DNA of 64,000 nucleotides from Atherix ibis (Eukaryota; Arthropoda; Insecta; Diptera; Athericidae). A model generated the notes under the pieces. It saw nothing but the letters and a program-made list of their open reading frames with translations, was not told where the DNA came from and searched no databases. The position numbers and the translations under genes are program-made. Numbering within the stretch: the first letter of the stretch is position 1; each line of letters starts with the position of its first letter. Below are positions 1 to 11,235 of this stretch, one piece after another. The stretch lies in NCBI GenBank assembly GCA_958298945.1, contig OY282609.1, positions 56,516,220 through 56,580,219 on the forward strand. The letters are read 5' to 3'.

Positions 1-329
1 TTCATCAGTTTCGGATTTTCGATCCCTGAGTGAGGTTCATCTTCCACTACATCTCGGATTTCCGTTGAGGCCACGGAAAAATTTGTGCTCTTGATAAGGA
101 ATGTTTCCCATAGGCTTGTTGCAACTAGCAGATTGACCAAGATTAACATGTACGCTATGCATCTTCCAGGACCCCTAATAAATTTTAAAATGTCAAAGAT
201 CAGAATGCAGAATTTGAATTTCAAGATTTCATTTCCATATAAAAAAAACTCAGCCCGAGATTTTGTAAATTTATAATGTAAAAATAAATGTCCGAATTTA
301 ATGGAAAAACTCATACATTTATTTTTACA
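1..329. other. unassigned flank at window edge
   Basis: No supported gene. On the minus strand a stretch of about 25 codons is open from roughly position 75 to the window edge and reads like protein, but it has no visible splice acceptor. It could be the end of an exon or an old transposon scrap. The sequence up to the mariner TA at 330-331 is AT-rich. Confidence 0.3.
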
Positions 330-331
330 TA

Positions 332-1622
332 CGAGGGTCATTCAACAAGTACTTAGCCTACAAAAGAAAAACGAAAATTTTGGAAAGGTGGCAATTTATT
401 TTTCCACATAATCTCCTTCAAGCTTGATACACTTGGCCCAGCGATGCTGTAACTTTTTTACCCCTCCAAAAAATACATTTTCTCGAGGGAAGCAAAATAG
501 GCCTCCGTGGCGACGATGACCACCTCATTCGACCCAAATATATTCCCGGCGAGTGATTTTTTCAGGTTTGGAAACAAAAAGTAGTCACGGGGGGCCAAAT
601 CTGGAGAGTACGGTGGATAGGGCAGCAATTCGTAGCGCAATTCGACCAATTTGGCCATGGCGACGGCGGAGGTGTGAGCCGGCGCGTTGACGTGGTGGAG
701 CAGCACTTTTTTCTTCGCAAAGCGGGGCCGCTTTTTCTTCAATTCGACGTCAAATCGGCCCAATAAGTCAGCATAGTAGCGCCCCGTGATTGTTTTACCC
801 TTCTCGAGGTAATCGATGTGGATCACACCTTGTGAATCCCAGAAAACATTGGCCATCACCTTTCCGGCCGATCGAACAGTCTTCGCCTTCTTCGGAGCAC
901 ATTCGCCGGGTGAAGTCCACTGTTTCGACTTTTCCTTGGTCTCTGGTGTGTACCAGTGAATCCATGTTTCGTCGACGGTCACGAAACGACGCAAGAACTC
1001 CGCTGGATTACGCTGAAACAGCGCCAAACACGTCGCCGATGTGGTCTCACGGTCGCGCTTGTTTTCCGGTGTGAGCAAACGCGGCACCCATCGCGCCGAC
1101 AGTTTTCTCATGCCCAGTTCTTGGCGTAGAATATGCTGCACCGTTCCTACTGCGATGCCCACAGTCTCAGCTATCTCGTGAACCTTCAATCGACGGTCTG
1201 CCAACACGAGATCGTGGACTTTTTTAACGTTTTCCTCCGTAGCAGCCGTTTTTGGGGCACCTGGGCGTGGCTCATCAAAAACCAACGTGCGGCCACGAAC
1301 AAACTCGTTGAACCAATTCTTGACGGTCGCCATCGAAGGAAAAGAGTCACCATACACAGCATCCAACCGATTTTTGATTTCGCTGCGCGTTTTCCCTTCC
1401 AAAAACAATAATCTAATCACCAAACGATATTGTTCTTTTTCCATTTTTGTGCAACCGACCGACACGCTCGCTTTCAAAGCCTCTCAAAACAAAACTAATG
1501 AAAGGAATCGACTGAAACTTTGACAGTAGACTACTAAAAGAATGTACTGCAAGATGGTAAATTTCTTTTGTGACAGCAGTCCCATCGGGCGATGAGGCTT
1601 AGTACTTGTTGAATGACCCTCG
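332..1622 (-). mobile_element. mariner element, relative of family A, with degenerate second Asp
   Basis: Terminal inverted repeats of about 27 bp bound the element. The left end begins CGAGGGTCATTCAACAAG and the right end is its complement with one mismatch. A TA lies just left of the element at 330-331; on the right the expected TA reads TT, so the target duplication has decayed on one side. The total length of about 1.29 kb is normal for mariner. The ends resemble family A but differ at several positions, and the transposase is clearly diverged from family A, so this is a sister family. Confidence 0.9.
458..1444 (-). CDS. mariner transposase, uninterrupted but D-to-V at catalytic site
   Basis: This is a transposase of the Tc1/mariner superfamily, which would cut and paste its own element at TA sites in the nucleus. 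The frame is open for 328 residues from the Met of MEKEQY. Eleven codons upstream are also open, but the mariner start fits the family better. The N-terminal half carries the paired helix-turn-helix region and a WVPRLL linker. The first catalytic Asp is in VDETW (about residue 158) and the third in APRDYF (about 287). The second motif reads HHVNAPAH, with Val at residue 252 (codon 689-691, GTC) where the family has Asp in HxDNAxxH. The D,D34D triad is therefore broken and the protein should be inactive even though the frame is intact. No stops or frameshifts are seen. Confidence 0.88.
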   Translation of the reverse strand: MEKEQYRLVIRLLFLEGKTRSEIKNRLDAVYGDSFPSMATVKNWFNEFVRGRTLVFDEPRPGAPKTAATEENVKKVHDLVLADRRLKVHEIAETVGIAVGTVQHILRQELGMRKLSARWVPRLLTPENKRDRETTSATCLALFQRNPAEFLRRFVTVDETWIHWYTPETKEKSKQWTSPGECAPKKAKTVRSAGKVMANVFWDSQGVIHIDYLEKGKTITGRYYADLLGRFDVELKKKRPRFAKKKVLLHHVNAPAHTSAVAMAKLVELRYELLPYPPYSPDLAPRDYFLFPNLKKSLAGNIFGSNEVVIVATEAYFASLEKMYFLEG

Positions 1623-4030
1623 TTATAATTTTACAAAAGAAGAATAATATATTATATAAATGAAGTCCAAATAAAAATATTATGATGCAAACTTGTTAAT
1701 TTAGGAAAAAAAAGAGAAAAGGACTTGCAGGGGAACTTAAACTACTTAGATCTTTGGTGTACGCTAAAAAAAAACCCCATTTATAATATTCGAAAAAAGG
1801 CATTTTATTTAATGATCCACTAATAGTGATATATGGAAATCAACAAAAGGGATGTTTGACTAAATGCATAATGACATATTGGGGCTCTGAGTATATTATA
1901 AATTTGGTAACTTTTTAATAACATTATTCTTGTGACTAAAGCTCTAAGAAATTTAGAATTTTTCTTCCATTATTTTTTTTATATAATAAATAAATAAACC
2001 AAGAGAGATACCTATTGATGTGTGCAATATATTTTTTTTTGGTGTAATATAAGTTAAAATAAATATAATGGTCTATTGAAAATATGAATAGTAATTTTTT
2101 ATTGTAGAAATTGAAATATTTTAGGATTATGTATCGAGGTTATGTTCTTTCAGTGCTATAAGATTTTTGAAAGTAATTTTTAAAATTATAAATTGAAAAT
2201 CATTTAGACAAGTATCTCTCAATAAGACTCCAGACTACACCTCCTCCTCTATACGTGTATGTTCACCGCTTTTGTAGGTACAGTAACAGGGGTGCAGTGG
2301 TTATTTAATGTATTCAAAACTAAAAACTCTTTTTACATGACCCGTACCATGTATGAAAAATTACGATTAATTTAACAAAGATTCCCGAAGAGATTTATGA
2401 CTGGTATTAATATATCTGTTTCACATTTGAACTTCGTTTACAGAGGTTCGTGAACGATGAAACACCTACGATATAAGAAACGTCGATTTTTTTTTTGAGC
2501 TGTCATGTTAAATGGTATTTCTCCAAATTTTATTCTTCTATTATTATTATTATTAATTTTGACAATATTGTTATTGAATTTTTATTCTTCTATTATTAAT
2601 CTTCGGAGAATTGCATTGAGAAAAAAAATCAAATCATATAATCTAAGCGATAGCATAACTAATCAGATATATCTATATATTTACAGGTACACGTATATAT
2701 ATATACGAGTATAGGCACATGTAAGATTAAACATATAAAAAAAATGAAGGTGTTAAGAATGACACATTTGAGATATAGTATAATAGGAAGAAAAATAAAT
2801 TCCAAGACGACTAATCCCAGGATTGGTCTTTACATTTTCATATACAAGAGTATATGTTTTTTCTTTGATTTTCATATATTCGATTGTTCGATTGAAAAAT
2901 ACTTTTAGGCTTTATTCTTCTGAAAAGTTGAATAGCCATCCAATCACACGTTCAACAAAATAAAATAAAATTAACAAAAGAATGAACGAAACTTTAAATT
3001 GATCGTGATTTGAGACGAAGGTAAATCGTACTGTTAAGATTCTTAAGATAAATGTACATGTGGCTATTTGGTAAAGGTAAAAAGATCTTCACTTCTCTCA
3101 CACCTTGGTATATGTATGAACATACACGTACGATATATACGAGCAAGTGTTATTTTTGAATTGGAAACAATTTAAATGAATATATCAATTTTGGTTGTGT
3201 GGAAACAGACGATCAGAATTTATATATACGGGACAGTCAGAGACCATATAAAATTCGAAAATCAAAAATCAAGAGAATCAAAGAATTATGCTAGCAATAA
3301 AAGAATAAGTTTCAAGAAAGAAGAGAAGATATGCTGGGCTATTGTGGCGGTGGATTCCAAACAGAAAAGCCAGTTTTTATTTTCATTCCACACTTCATCA
3401 AATTTGAATTTAGTGCCTCTTTTTAACTCTAAATCTCGATAGTTTTTTTTTTAAGTTAGTCGAATTTTAGTCCCACCTTGGTCTGTACAAGAACATTCAA
3501 ATATTATTCACAGGGGTGCGGGGGTAAATGGTGAGACTAGGATCGAACTACATCAGGAAAAACTGACAATGACAAAAAAAAAACCAAACATTAAGTATAC
3601 AACTCCACAGAGGGGTATGGTATATTCGTATTTGACATGTCACACAAAACCCGTGAAAAATAGCCGATCTCTTTCGTTTAAACTTTGGAAATTCGATGTT
3701 GCTGTCTACTATCGGATTTATTTTTTGTAAAGCCTTTTTTTTTAACTATTCAGTATAAATTTTAAAGTTTCACTTCTTTATAACCTCAAATCATTTTATA
3801 TCTTGATCTGGCACAGGCCAGATATTATCGATTAAGAATATTACCTTGAAATCTTTCTGAATGTACTCTTATAACAGTGCCTCTTTTTAAGTCATATGCA
3901 AATTTGGAAATTAATCTTATAAATTTTTTTTTTGATATTCCACAGCTACTTGTCTAATTTTTTTTTCGAATTTAATTATTATTATTATTATTATTAATGG
4001 GAATATCTAGATTATCATTTAATATTTTAA
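1623..4030. other. AT-rich intergenic DNA, no gene seen
   Basis: Only short, low-complexity reading frames are present. An ATT microsatellite lies at about 3,974-3,996. Nothing here resembles a recognised gene or transposon. Confidence 0.5.
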
Positions 4031-5150
4031 ATTGTGAGATTTCTTGATATAAGTCAAGCTTTTGATAGAGTGTGGCACCGGGGTCTACTCTGGAAACTCA
4101 AGAGGTTCCTTCCTTCCACCTATTTCCTAATCCTAAGATCATTCCTTTCCGACCGACACTTCCAAGTAAATGAATCCAACGAACTCTCCAATATCACTCC
4201 GATATTGGCTGGGGTTCCTCAGGGTAGCATACTTGGACCCATCCTCTACAACATTTATACATCCGATATCCCAATCTGCCCTAATACCTTCTTTGCTACA
4301 TACGCCGATGATACGGCCTGCCTTGCGTCTAGCGAAAATCCCCAACATGCTTCCGAAACTCTTCAAATCCAAATCCAAACCCTCCAGAACTGGTTTACTA
4401 GATGGAGAATAAAAGTCAATGAACGTAAATCTATCCAGGTAACTTTCACTCTCCGTCGAGAGTCATGCCCTCCCATATACCTTAATGGCAGTGCCATACC
4501 TCAACACACCGAAGCTCGGTATCTAGGATTGTACTTAGAGAAACGCTTGACATGGAACCCACATACAAGACTTAAAAGACAAGAACTAAAAAGACGATAT
4601 CTAAAACTACTTCGACTTCTAGACAAACGTTCCAAACTTACTATAGACAGCAAAGTACTGTTATACAATACCTTACTGAAACCCATATGGACATACGGAC
4701 TAGAACTCTGGGGATCTACTAAGCCTTCTAATTCCCGTCGAATCCAATCCCTTCAATCAAAAATACTCCGTACAATTGTCGATGCCCCCTTTTATATTCG
4801 CAATACTGTTATTCATCGTGACCTTAAAGTTCCATTTGTTTTTGACGTGGCTGTGTCTCGTTATAAAAAGTTCCGTTCCCGTGTCCTCAATCATAATAAT
4901 CCTCTTGTTCAAGAACTATCCTCCACTTCCTTTCCTATTAATACCCAACGAAGACTTAAGCGTCACTGGTCGCGTGATTTACTTAAATACTGAGGCCTGA
5001 CAGAAACACACGCTAGCAGGAGGAACTTCATTGGATGTTTACTCCCCACAACCTATCAAGTTAATTTATACTATTGCAAAAATTTGCTATTACTATGTTG
5101 TAGTTGTAAATATCTAAATAAATAAAAAAAAAAAAAAAAAATTGTGAGAT
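4031..5150 (+). mobile_element. 5'-truncated jockey-like LINE with 10-bp target duplications
   Basis: The direct repeat ATTGTGAGAT occurs at 4,031-4,040 and 5,141-5,150. Between the repeats lies a reverse-transcriptase frame truncated at its 5' end, a short 3' UTR with AATAAA near 5,119, and an A tract directly before the second repeat. This is the signature of target-primed reverse transcription by a non-LTR retrotransposon that stopped early. The perfect duplication and long open frame suggest a fairly recent insertion. Confidence 0.9.
4041..4993 (+). pseudogene. jockey-like reverse transcriptase, 3' part of ORF2
   Basis: This is the C-terminal part of a non-LTR retrotransposon ORF2 polyprotein, which copies the element RNA at a nicked target. 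The frame is open for about 317 residues and starts inside the RT domain. LDISQAFDRVWHRGL is the first Asp-bearing RT motif (A), followed by GVPQGSILGP and then the catalytic YADD box. A C-terminal region of the type seen in jockey-clade elements follows (YGLELWG, then a basic tail). The endonuclease domain, ORF1 and the first part of RT are missing, lost to 5' truncation rather than mutation. A GTG start at 4,034 lies in the target-site duplication and is a chance extension. The copy cannot be autonomous. Related older fragments lie at 9.3-10.0 and 16.7-17.0 kb. Confidence 0.88.
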
Positions 5151-5293
5151 GAGTAAAAAATATTTACTTTCTTTAAAATTTATACTAATATTTTTTTTAA
5201 ATATTAAGAAGCAAAATACGAATATTAATGAGGTTCTATCTTCAAAGACCAAAAGCATAGAGTAACATGGAGGGGCCATATGTTGCATAAATA

Positions 5294-6015
5294 CAGGGTG
5301 GACCATTTAAAAGCTGCATTTTAAAAAGTAAATAAAAAAACAAGTGTTTATTTTTTAAAATTTCTGATTTTATTAGAAAGATTGAACCTTGAAATTTAAG
5401 AATGAAATGACTGCCACGGCTGGCCTTTCAGAACCCCATTCGCTCGACCCAATTTTTCAGTACATTTTCAGTACATTTTCGATTGTCTGGGCCTGTATCT
5501 CTTCAATGGCAAATTTGATTTCGTGTTTCAAGGCCTCAATTGTTCCTGGATGGGTTGCGTAACATTTATCCTTAACGGCTCCCCACAGAAAATAATCTAT
5601 GGGGCTCAAATCACAGCTCCGAGGCGGCTAATTGACATCAGAATTTCGGCTGATTATTCGGTTTTCGAAAGCAGTGCCCAAAAGTTGGATTTTTACATTG
5701 GCTGTGTGGCAAGTGGCCCCGTCCTGTTGAAACCAAATGTCGTTCATGTCATTCTCTTCAACTTTTGGAAACAAAAATTCGTTGAGCATGTCACGATAGC
5801 GCTCACCATTAACCGGAACGGCGGCTCTTTCATCGTTTTCGAAGAAAAACGGGCCAATGATGCCTCCAGTCCAAAATCCGCACCGTGACTCGTTGTGGAT
5901 GCATCGGCTTTTCCATGGTGACGTATGGATTTTCTGAGCCCCAGATGCGACAATTTTGTTGGTTGACATACTTACCGAGGTGGAAATGGGCCTCATCCAT
6001 AGGCCGCTTTTCGCC
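5294..6015 (-). pseudogene. IS630/Tc1-mariner transposase relic (insect DUF4817-type family)
   Basis: The minus strand encodes the C-terminal catalytic half of a transposase seen in many insect genomes, usually annotated with an N-terminal DUF4817 domain. The order of motifs is a DEAHF-like first Asp segment (about 5,985), CGFWTGGIIGPFFFEND, the second Asp in FQQDGATCH, then a PPRSCDLSPIDYFLW block carrying the third acidic residue. Defects visible are a frameshift near 5,930, a stop at about 5,627 replacing the Trp before PPRSCD, and an 11-bp tandem duplication at about 5,457-5,480 that shifts the C-terminal frame. The N-terminal half is absent. The sequence starting ACAGGGTGGACCATTT near 5,293 looks like the element's end; no matching second end was found. 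Confidence 0.75.
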
Positions 6016-6800
6016 TCATGTTAGTGAATATTATTCATTCATAATTGTATACAGTACGTTTTATTCACAATTTATTTTGAATACATTTTAATGTTCGAAG
6101 ATACAATATTTCGGCAGCCAGTGGAGTTAAGTAAAACTTCTCTAGAACCTTTAGAGTATCAGCGATTATATTTATTTTATATTGAAAATTATTCGAAATT
6201 TATAAACGGTTCGTATTTATTGACATAAAACTAAAGTGAATAAAACTAATAAAATCGTGTGGATAATGCATTGAAACATAGCAAAAAGCAGTAATGTTGA
6301 ATTTTTCGTGTCGTCTAATATTGTACGTATGCGATAATCAAAAATCCTTTAACAAAATGTTACTAACTACCATCATTTTAACAGCGTATCCAGTTCTAAT
6401 ATAATTAAGAGCGAAACGGATCAGAAGGCATTCATAATTCGGTAAAGAAATCCATTTTTTTAAAGACAAAAATTAGTATGCAATTATCAAAAGTAAAGGT
6501 ATATTTTTATGGTGCATATGAAAGATGGGAATTTGGAGCAACAATGTGCCATTAAATTTTGTGTTAGACGTGGTAAATCCGAGAGTTTACCCTACGAAAA
6601 GTTGCAATGAGCCTATGGGGAATATTTCTTTTCACGCTCATAATTTTTTCGGTAGCATAAAGGATTTTTGGTGGTCCGAGGGCAAAATTTGTTTTTTGAT
6701 GGTAGGGAGATCGTTTAAAAAGAATTTGTGGCTACGGAACCAAGATTTTTTTAAAAAGAAGTCCTTAAAATGCCTTTCGCGTTAAATCGAACAATGCATA
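6016..6800. other. AT-rich spacer
   Basis: No supported gene. An 86-codon open frame at 6,525-6,785 has no recognisable motif and is probably chance. The segment ends at the TA target of the next mariner. Confidence 0.4.
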
Positions 6801-8085
6801 ACAGTTTGGCTGAAAAGTTTATAAGGTTGACGTCTAGATGGCGCCTCTTGCAAAAATTATCACAAAGCACCATCCTTCAAATGATTCCTGTCAAAATTTG
6901 ACAGCAATCGGTCGATTGGTTCGTGAGATATAGCATTTTGAGTGAAGCAACTTTTGTTATTGAAAAAAAAATGGATAAAGACGAATTTCGTGTATTGATA
7001 AAGCATTGCTTTTTGATGAAAAAAAAATACAGTGGAAACCAAAGCATGGTTTGACAAACGTTATCCGGACTCTGCTCCAGCTATTTCAACTGTGGAATAT
7101 TGGTTTCGTAAATTTCGAACTGGTCGTACGAGCACAGTTGATGCAGAACGCAGTGGACGCCCAAAAGAGGTGGTTACGGCAGAGAACATCAAAAAAATCC
7201 ACAAAATAATTTTAAATGACCGTAAAGTGAAGTTGAGCGAGATAGCTGAGACTCTGAAGATATCGAAAGAGCGTGTTGGACATATCGTGCATGAATATTT
7301 GGGCATGCGAAAGCTGTGTGCAAAGTGGGTGCCGCGTGAGCTCACTGTGGACCAAAAACAACAACGTGTTGATGATGCTGAGCAGTGTTTGGAGCTGTTC
7401 AAGCGCAATAAACCCGAATTTTTGCGTCGATATGTGACAATGGATGAAACATGGCTCCGTCACTTCACTCCAGAGTCCAATCGGCAGTCGGCAGAGTGGA
7501 GAGCGAGCGACGAACCGAATCCAAAGCGTGGAAAGACGCAACAGTCGCCTGGCAAGGTGATGGCGTCTGTATTTTGGGATGCGCATGGTATAATACTCAT
7601 TGACTATCTCCAGAAGGGACAGACGATGAACAGCGACTATTATATAGCGTTATTGGATCGTTTGAAGAAAGAAATCGCTAAGAAACGGCCTCATTTGAAG
7701 AAGAAAAAAGTGTTGTTTCACCAAGACAATGCACCGTGTCACAAGTCGATGAAAACGATGGTCAAACTCAATGAATTGGGCTACGAATTGCTTCCCCATC
7801 CACCGAATTCACCAGGTCTGGCCCCCAGCGACTTTTTCCTGTTTGCAGACCTCAAGAGAATGCTCACTGGCAAGAAATTTAATACCGATGATGAAGTGAT
7901 TGCCGAAACTGAGGCCTATTTTGAGGCAAAACCGAAAGAGTACTATAAAAATGGTATCTAAAAGTTGGAAGATCGCTATAATCGCTGTATCGCCCTCGAA
8001 GGCAACTATGTTGAATAATAAAAATGAATTTTGCAAAAAAAAATATTTTTACTATGTTATCTTATTAACTTTTCAGCCGACCTGT
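6801..8085 (+). mobile_element. mariner element (GGCTGAAAAGTT ends), near-intact
   Basis: Inverted ends share the core GGCTGAAAAGTT plus about 10 flanking matching bases: the left begins ACAGTTTGGCTGAAAAG, and the right is the complement of a closely similar string. TA lies on both sides (6,799-6,800 and 8,086-8,087). Only one copy of this family is seen in the window. Confidence 0.88.
6971..8018 (+). pseudogene. mariner transposase with one frameshift and one late stop
   Basis: The transposase starts at MDKDEF (6,971). After about 18 codons an A-rich run (GAAAAAAAAATAC, about 7,019-7,031) has slipped by one base, and the frame continues as the open stretch from 7,032. The catalytic residues are all present: the first Asp in MDETW, the second in HQDNAPCH and the third in APSDFF. 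The PNSPGLAPSD block has Gly where PD is usual, outside the catalytic position. A TAA at 7,959-7,961 interrupts the C-terminus, after which the same frame continues for 19 codons to the expected end GNYVE and a TAA at 8,016-8,018. Two lesions therefore separate this copy from an open frame. Confidence 0.85.
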
Positions 8086-8195
8086 TAGCTCACTATAATA
8101 ATGATCTCTGTCACGCGTCCATCTCCACCAATGAGTTTATTTTCCCAGCCCTTCATACATATTTACTTTATCACAGCATGTGTACCCTTTTTTTT

Positions 8196-8336
8196 TTGTT
8201 CCCTAAAATCGGAAACTACTTGAAAGAACATCATCTCGATACTGTCAAGAATATCCAAAGGAGTGTAGCTGTGGAGCTGAAGGCGATTTCAGTTGAAATC
8301 TTCCCGCATTGGAAATAATGTCTCCGCCGATGTATG
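8196..8336 (+). pseudogene. C-terminal scrap of another mariner transposase
   Basis: About 45 codons read LFPKIGNYLKEHH, then TVKNIQRSVAVELKAI, then a degenerate WKxCLRRC tail with one stop. This order (FPK, a linker, a helix, then the WKxRxxxC tail) is the usual end of irritans-type mariner transposases. The rest of that element is not visible; the preceding mariner ends at 8,085 and belongs to another family. Confidence 0.55.
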
Positions 8337-9269
8337 TAAAGCTCCTCAGCAAACTACTTTGAAGGTAAAAAAAAAATATTGTTGCAAAAAAAAAACAGTA
8401 TCTTTACTTCTCTAAAAATCACCGATGAGTACATAAAAGTTTACGTTAAAGATATTTTTTTTTATAAATTATTATTAATTTTTAAATAGGCCCTGAAGAA
8501 AAACAATAGCCTCACGATTTTGTAGAAGAAAAAATTATGGTGAACTTATAAAAATAATAAAAAGTAATATTTTTTGTTGTTTTTACAACTGACTTAATAT
8601 ACTTAATCAAATATTATAGAAGACCAATTAAAATAACTTTTTTTTTAAGAATACAAAAAGCTATCAGAACTATTACATGAAATTACACAGTTCTTTTTTT
8701 TTTGAAATTACTATTTAATGCAATCATTGAATCGATTAGAAATTACAAAATCAGCATTAATAGTTTTTAATGGACAAATTCCCAATAATAATGAATCAAA
8801 ATTAATTAATGCACATTCTTTAACTGCAATTTTCTGTCTACGTGTATGTTGGGGCTCTACAGAACAGAGAACAATGGATGGCAATCTGATCTAATTTAAA
8901 GCTTGGGAATTGTGTATAGGAATAATTTTTTTTTTTTTATATTACATCAATTGAATGTAGGTGAATAAACGTTATTTTAATAATGGTCGTTAAATGCAAT
9001 GGCAAAAGTCTAGCAAAAATACTAATCAAAGCAAGTGGTTTATAAATTTATTCAAACAAATCATGTCAGAACATTATCGAAGCATAAGCCATTTAGTAAG
9101 TTCTATTCTAATTAACATAAATTGCTATTGTTATAGTATTTGAATAGCGCTGGACTATACTATTTGATATTTTCATTAGTGGAATTGATTAAATATTCAC
9201 TCCAAAGAAAATTATATCAAAATATGAAATTTTATCCTTCTTTGTTATTGGATAACTACCCTGAATTGG
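8337..9269. other. AT-rich spacer, nothing recognised
   Basis: There are long A/T runs and short chance frames only. Confidence 0.4.
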
Positions 9270-9960
9270 TACTTTGCGGAAGCATGAGAGTTCCCTCCTA
9301 TCCATATGCTTCCTTATTTAAAATCATACCTTTGCTAATGTTATTTCTAAGAAGCAGTTAATTCTGAATATTGCGAAATTCCCCCTATCGAAGATGGTGT
9401 TCCGCAAAGTATCCTTGATCCACTCTTCAAAATTTTTATTGTGTACTAGCTATCAGTAATTTACAATTTCATATACCAAATCTTCTAAAATGGTTTACGA
9501 GATATAAAGTGAAGATAAATTAACAGAAAAGTGTCTATATTACCTTCACGCTCTGTCAAAAATCACTCATTCCTGTATACCTTAAATGCAATATTATTCC
9601 AACAAGTAATAAAGCACTCCACCTGGTATAACGCCTTGCGTGAAATCCTCACACATGACTAAAGAGACTTGAAGTTAACAGACGTTATCGACAAATACTT
9701 AGGCTACTGAATAATCGATCGAAATTAATGGTAAAAAATATTTTTTTTTATTTATAATACAATTTTAAATACGAGCCTTCAAACCAAAATCCTTCAAAAA
9801 ATTCGTTACTTTGGTGATTTATGTGCTGGTCGTTATAAAAAGTTTCATTACCGATTATCATATCCTCTTGTAAAAAAACCCTTCTAGTAAATTTTCCTTA
9901 TAAATATTAATCGCTGCTTAAAGAGAAATTGGCCAAGAGTCTCTTGAAACATTAAAATAT
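9270..9960 (+). pseudogene. decayed jockey-like reverse transcriptase
   Basis: The sequence aligns by eye with the LINE at 4,041-4,993. It shows a degenerate GVPQSILDP box near 9,402, a segment matching LQNWFTRWRIKVN near 9,485, the CPPIYLNG region near 9,570, and RYRQILRLLNNRS near 9,690. Stops and frameshifts are frequent, and the YADD box is lost. It is the same family as the 4-kb copy but much older. Confidence 0.65.
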
Positions 9961-10085
9961 TTTATTAGGCAGAAAAGCACCGACGGATGCTTATTTCCAC
10001 TTCACTCTTTTTCTCCTCTTATAAAATATATTCTATTTCTTGCTTCGGAAAGTACAACCCTGTCATTTGACAGCTGCCAAACATA

Positions 10086-10984
10086 GGAGGTCTGTTCAAA
10101 AAATATCGCGAATTTTGTGTTTTTTCAAAAATTATTTATTTTTTGATGAATATCTATTTTGTTCCCTTCAAAGTAATTCCCACCAGATATTATACACTTG
10201 TGCCAACGTTTTGCAAAAAAAATGATTTTTTTGAAGTCCTTCCAATCCTCGAAGTACTTCAAAAAAATTATTTTTTCTGATCTTGTTCAGCTCCTCCTTC
10301 GATGCCGTCTTTATCTCCTCAATTGTAGCGTATCGTCGTACTTTAATGGGTCTCTCCCAGATCTGGAGAATACGGTGGCTGCGGCATTATTAGTGTGTTG
10401 TTTTTGGCCAAAAATTCGCGCTCAAGCAACGATGCGTGAGCAGGGGCGTTATCATGGTGCAATTTTTGCTCTTCCACAAATCCGGGCGTTTCTGGTGGAT
10501 TGATTTGGGCAACTTGCGCATAACTGCAGGTAATATTCCTTATTGACCGTTCTACCCTGTGGCAAGAACTCATGATGCACCACGCCCCTGCAATCGAAGA
10601 AAACTGTAAGCAAAACCTTCACATTCGCCCGAATTTGGTGCGTTTTTTTCGGTCTTGGCTCGTGCGGCAGCTTCCATTGGGATGATTGAGTTTTGGTTTC
10701 CACGTCATAACCACCAGTTATCTGGAGCAAATTTTGGGTCATCGCGGACAGACTTTAACAGCTTCTTAGCAATGTTATTGCGATGCTGTTTTTGGTCGAA
10801 ATTGAGGCAAAAATCGAAGCCGAGCCAAAAAAAAACGTGCAAGCAAAGCAGCTGTCAAAAATTAACTGAACATTCAAATGGCCGAACTTGTCGGCATAAG
10901 TGAGAGACATGAGTACCAACAAAACGCCACAAAAAATCGAAAATCGAATATACGTAACCCGCGATACTTTTTGAACAGACCTCG
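10086..10984 (-). mobile_element. family B mariner, copy 1 (DNA-binding domain deleted)
   Basis: The ends match GAGGTCTGTTCAAAA and its complement, with TA at 10,084-10,085 and 10,985-10,986; the length is 899 bp. The transposase remnant reads on the minus strand: YDVETKTQSSQW, a VFFDCRGVVHHEFLPQG block, HHDNAPAHA and YSPDL. The segment with the first Asp (TGDESW in other copies) is deleted here, and there are further frameshifts. The region that should encode the N-terminal helix-turn-helix domain is missing, as in all other B copies. Confidence 0.85.
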
Positions 10985-11059
10985 TATATGTTAACCAAGC
11001 TGCCATTTGTTTAGTTTAAGGTTTGCCATTTGATACTTAAGATACCTTGACTAAGCATG

Positions 11060-11235
11060 GAAAATTATAAACATTTTCTACAACTGTGCTGATTCTGCCG
11101 AAGCTGATTTTTCGAACAAAATTTTCTTCAGCGATGAGATTCATTTTTCGCTCGATGGATATGTGAATTAGCAAAATTGCTGCATATGGGGCTCTGACAA
11201 CCCATAAGTGACTGTTATATCCCCGAAAAAGTCGG
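11060..11235 (+). pseudogene. fragment of DUF4817-type Tc1/mariner transposase
   Basis: The plus-strand frame reads FSNKIFFSDEIHFSLDGYVN, a stop, then QNCCIWGSDNP. This matches the first catalytic Asp region of the family also seen at 5,294-6,015 (DEAHF, then a YVNxQNCRIWGSENP block). Two stops interrupt it, and similarity fades after about 11,235. Confidence 0.55.

Noticed and set aside
1..75. Open minus-strand stretch touching the window edge
   Set aside because: It is too short and has no acceptor, so it cannot be told from chance without the neighbouring sequence.
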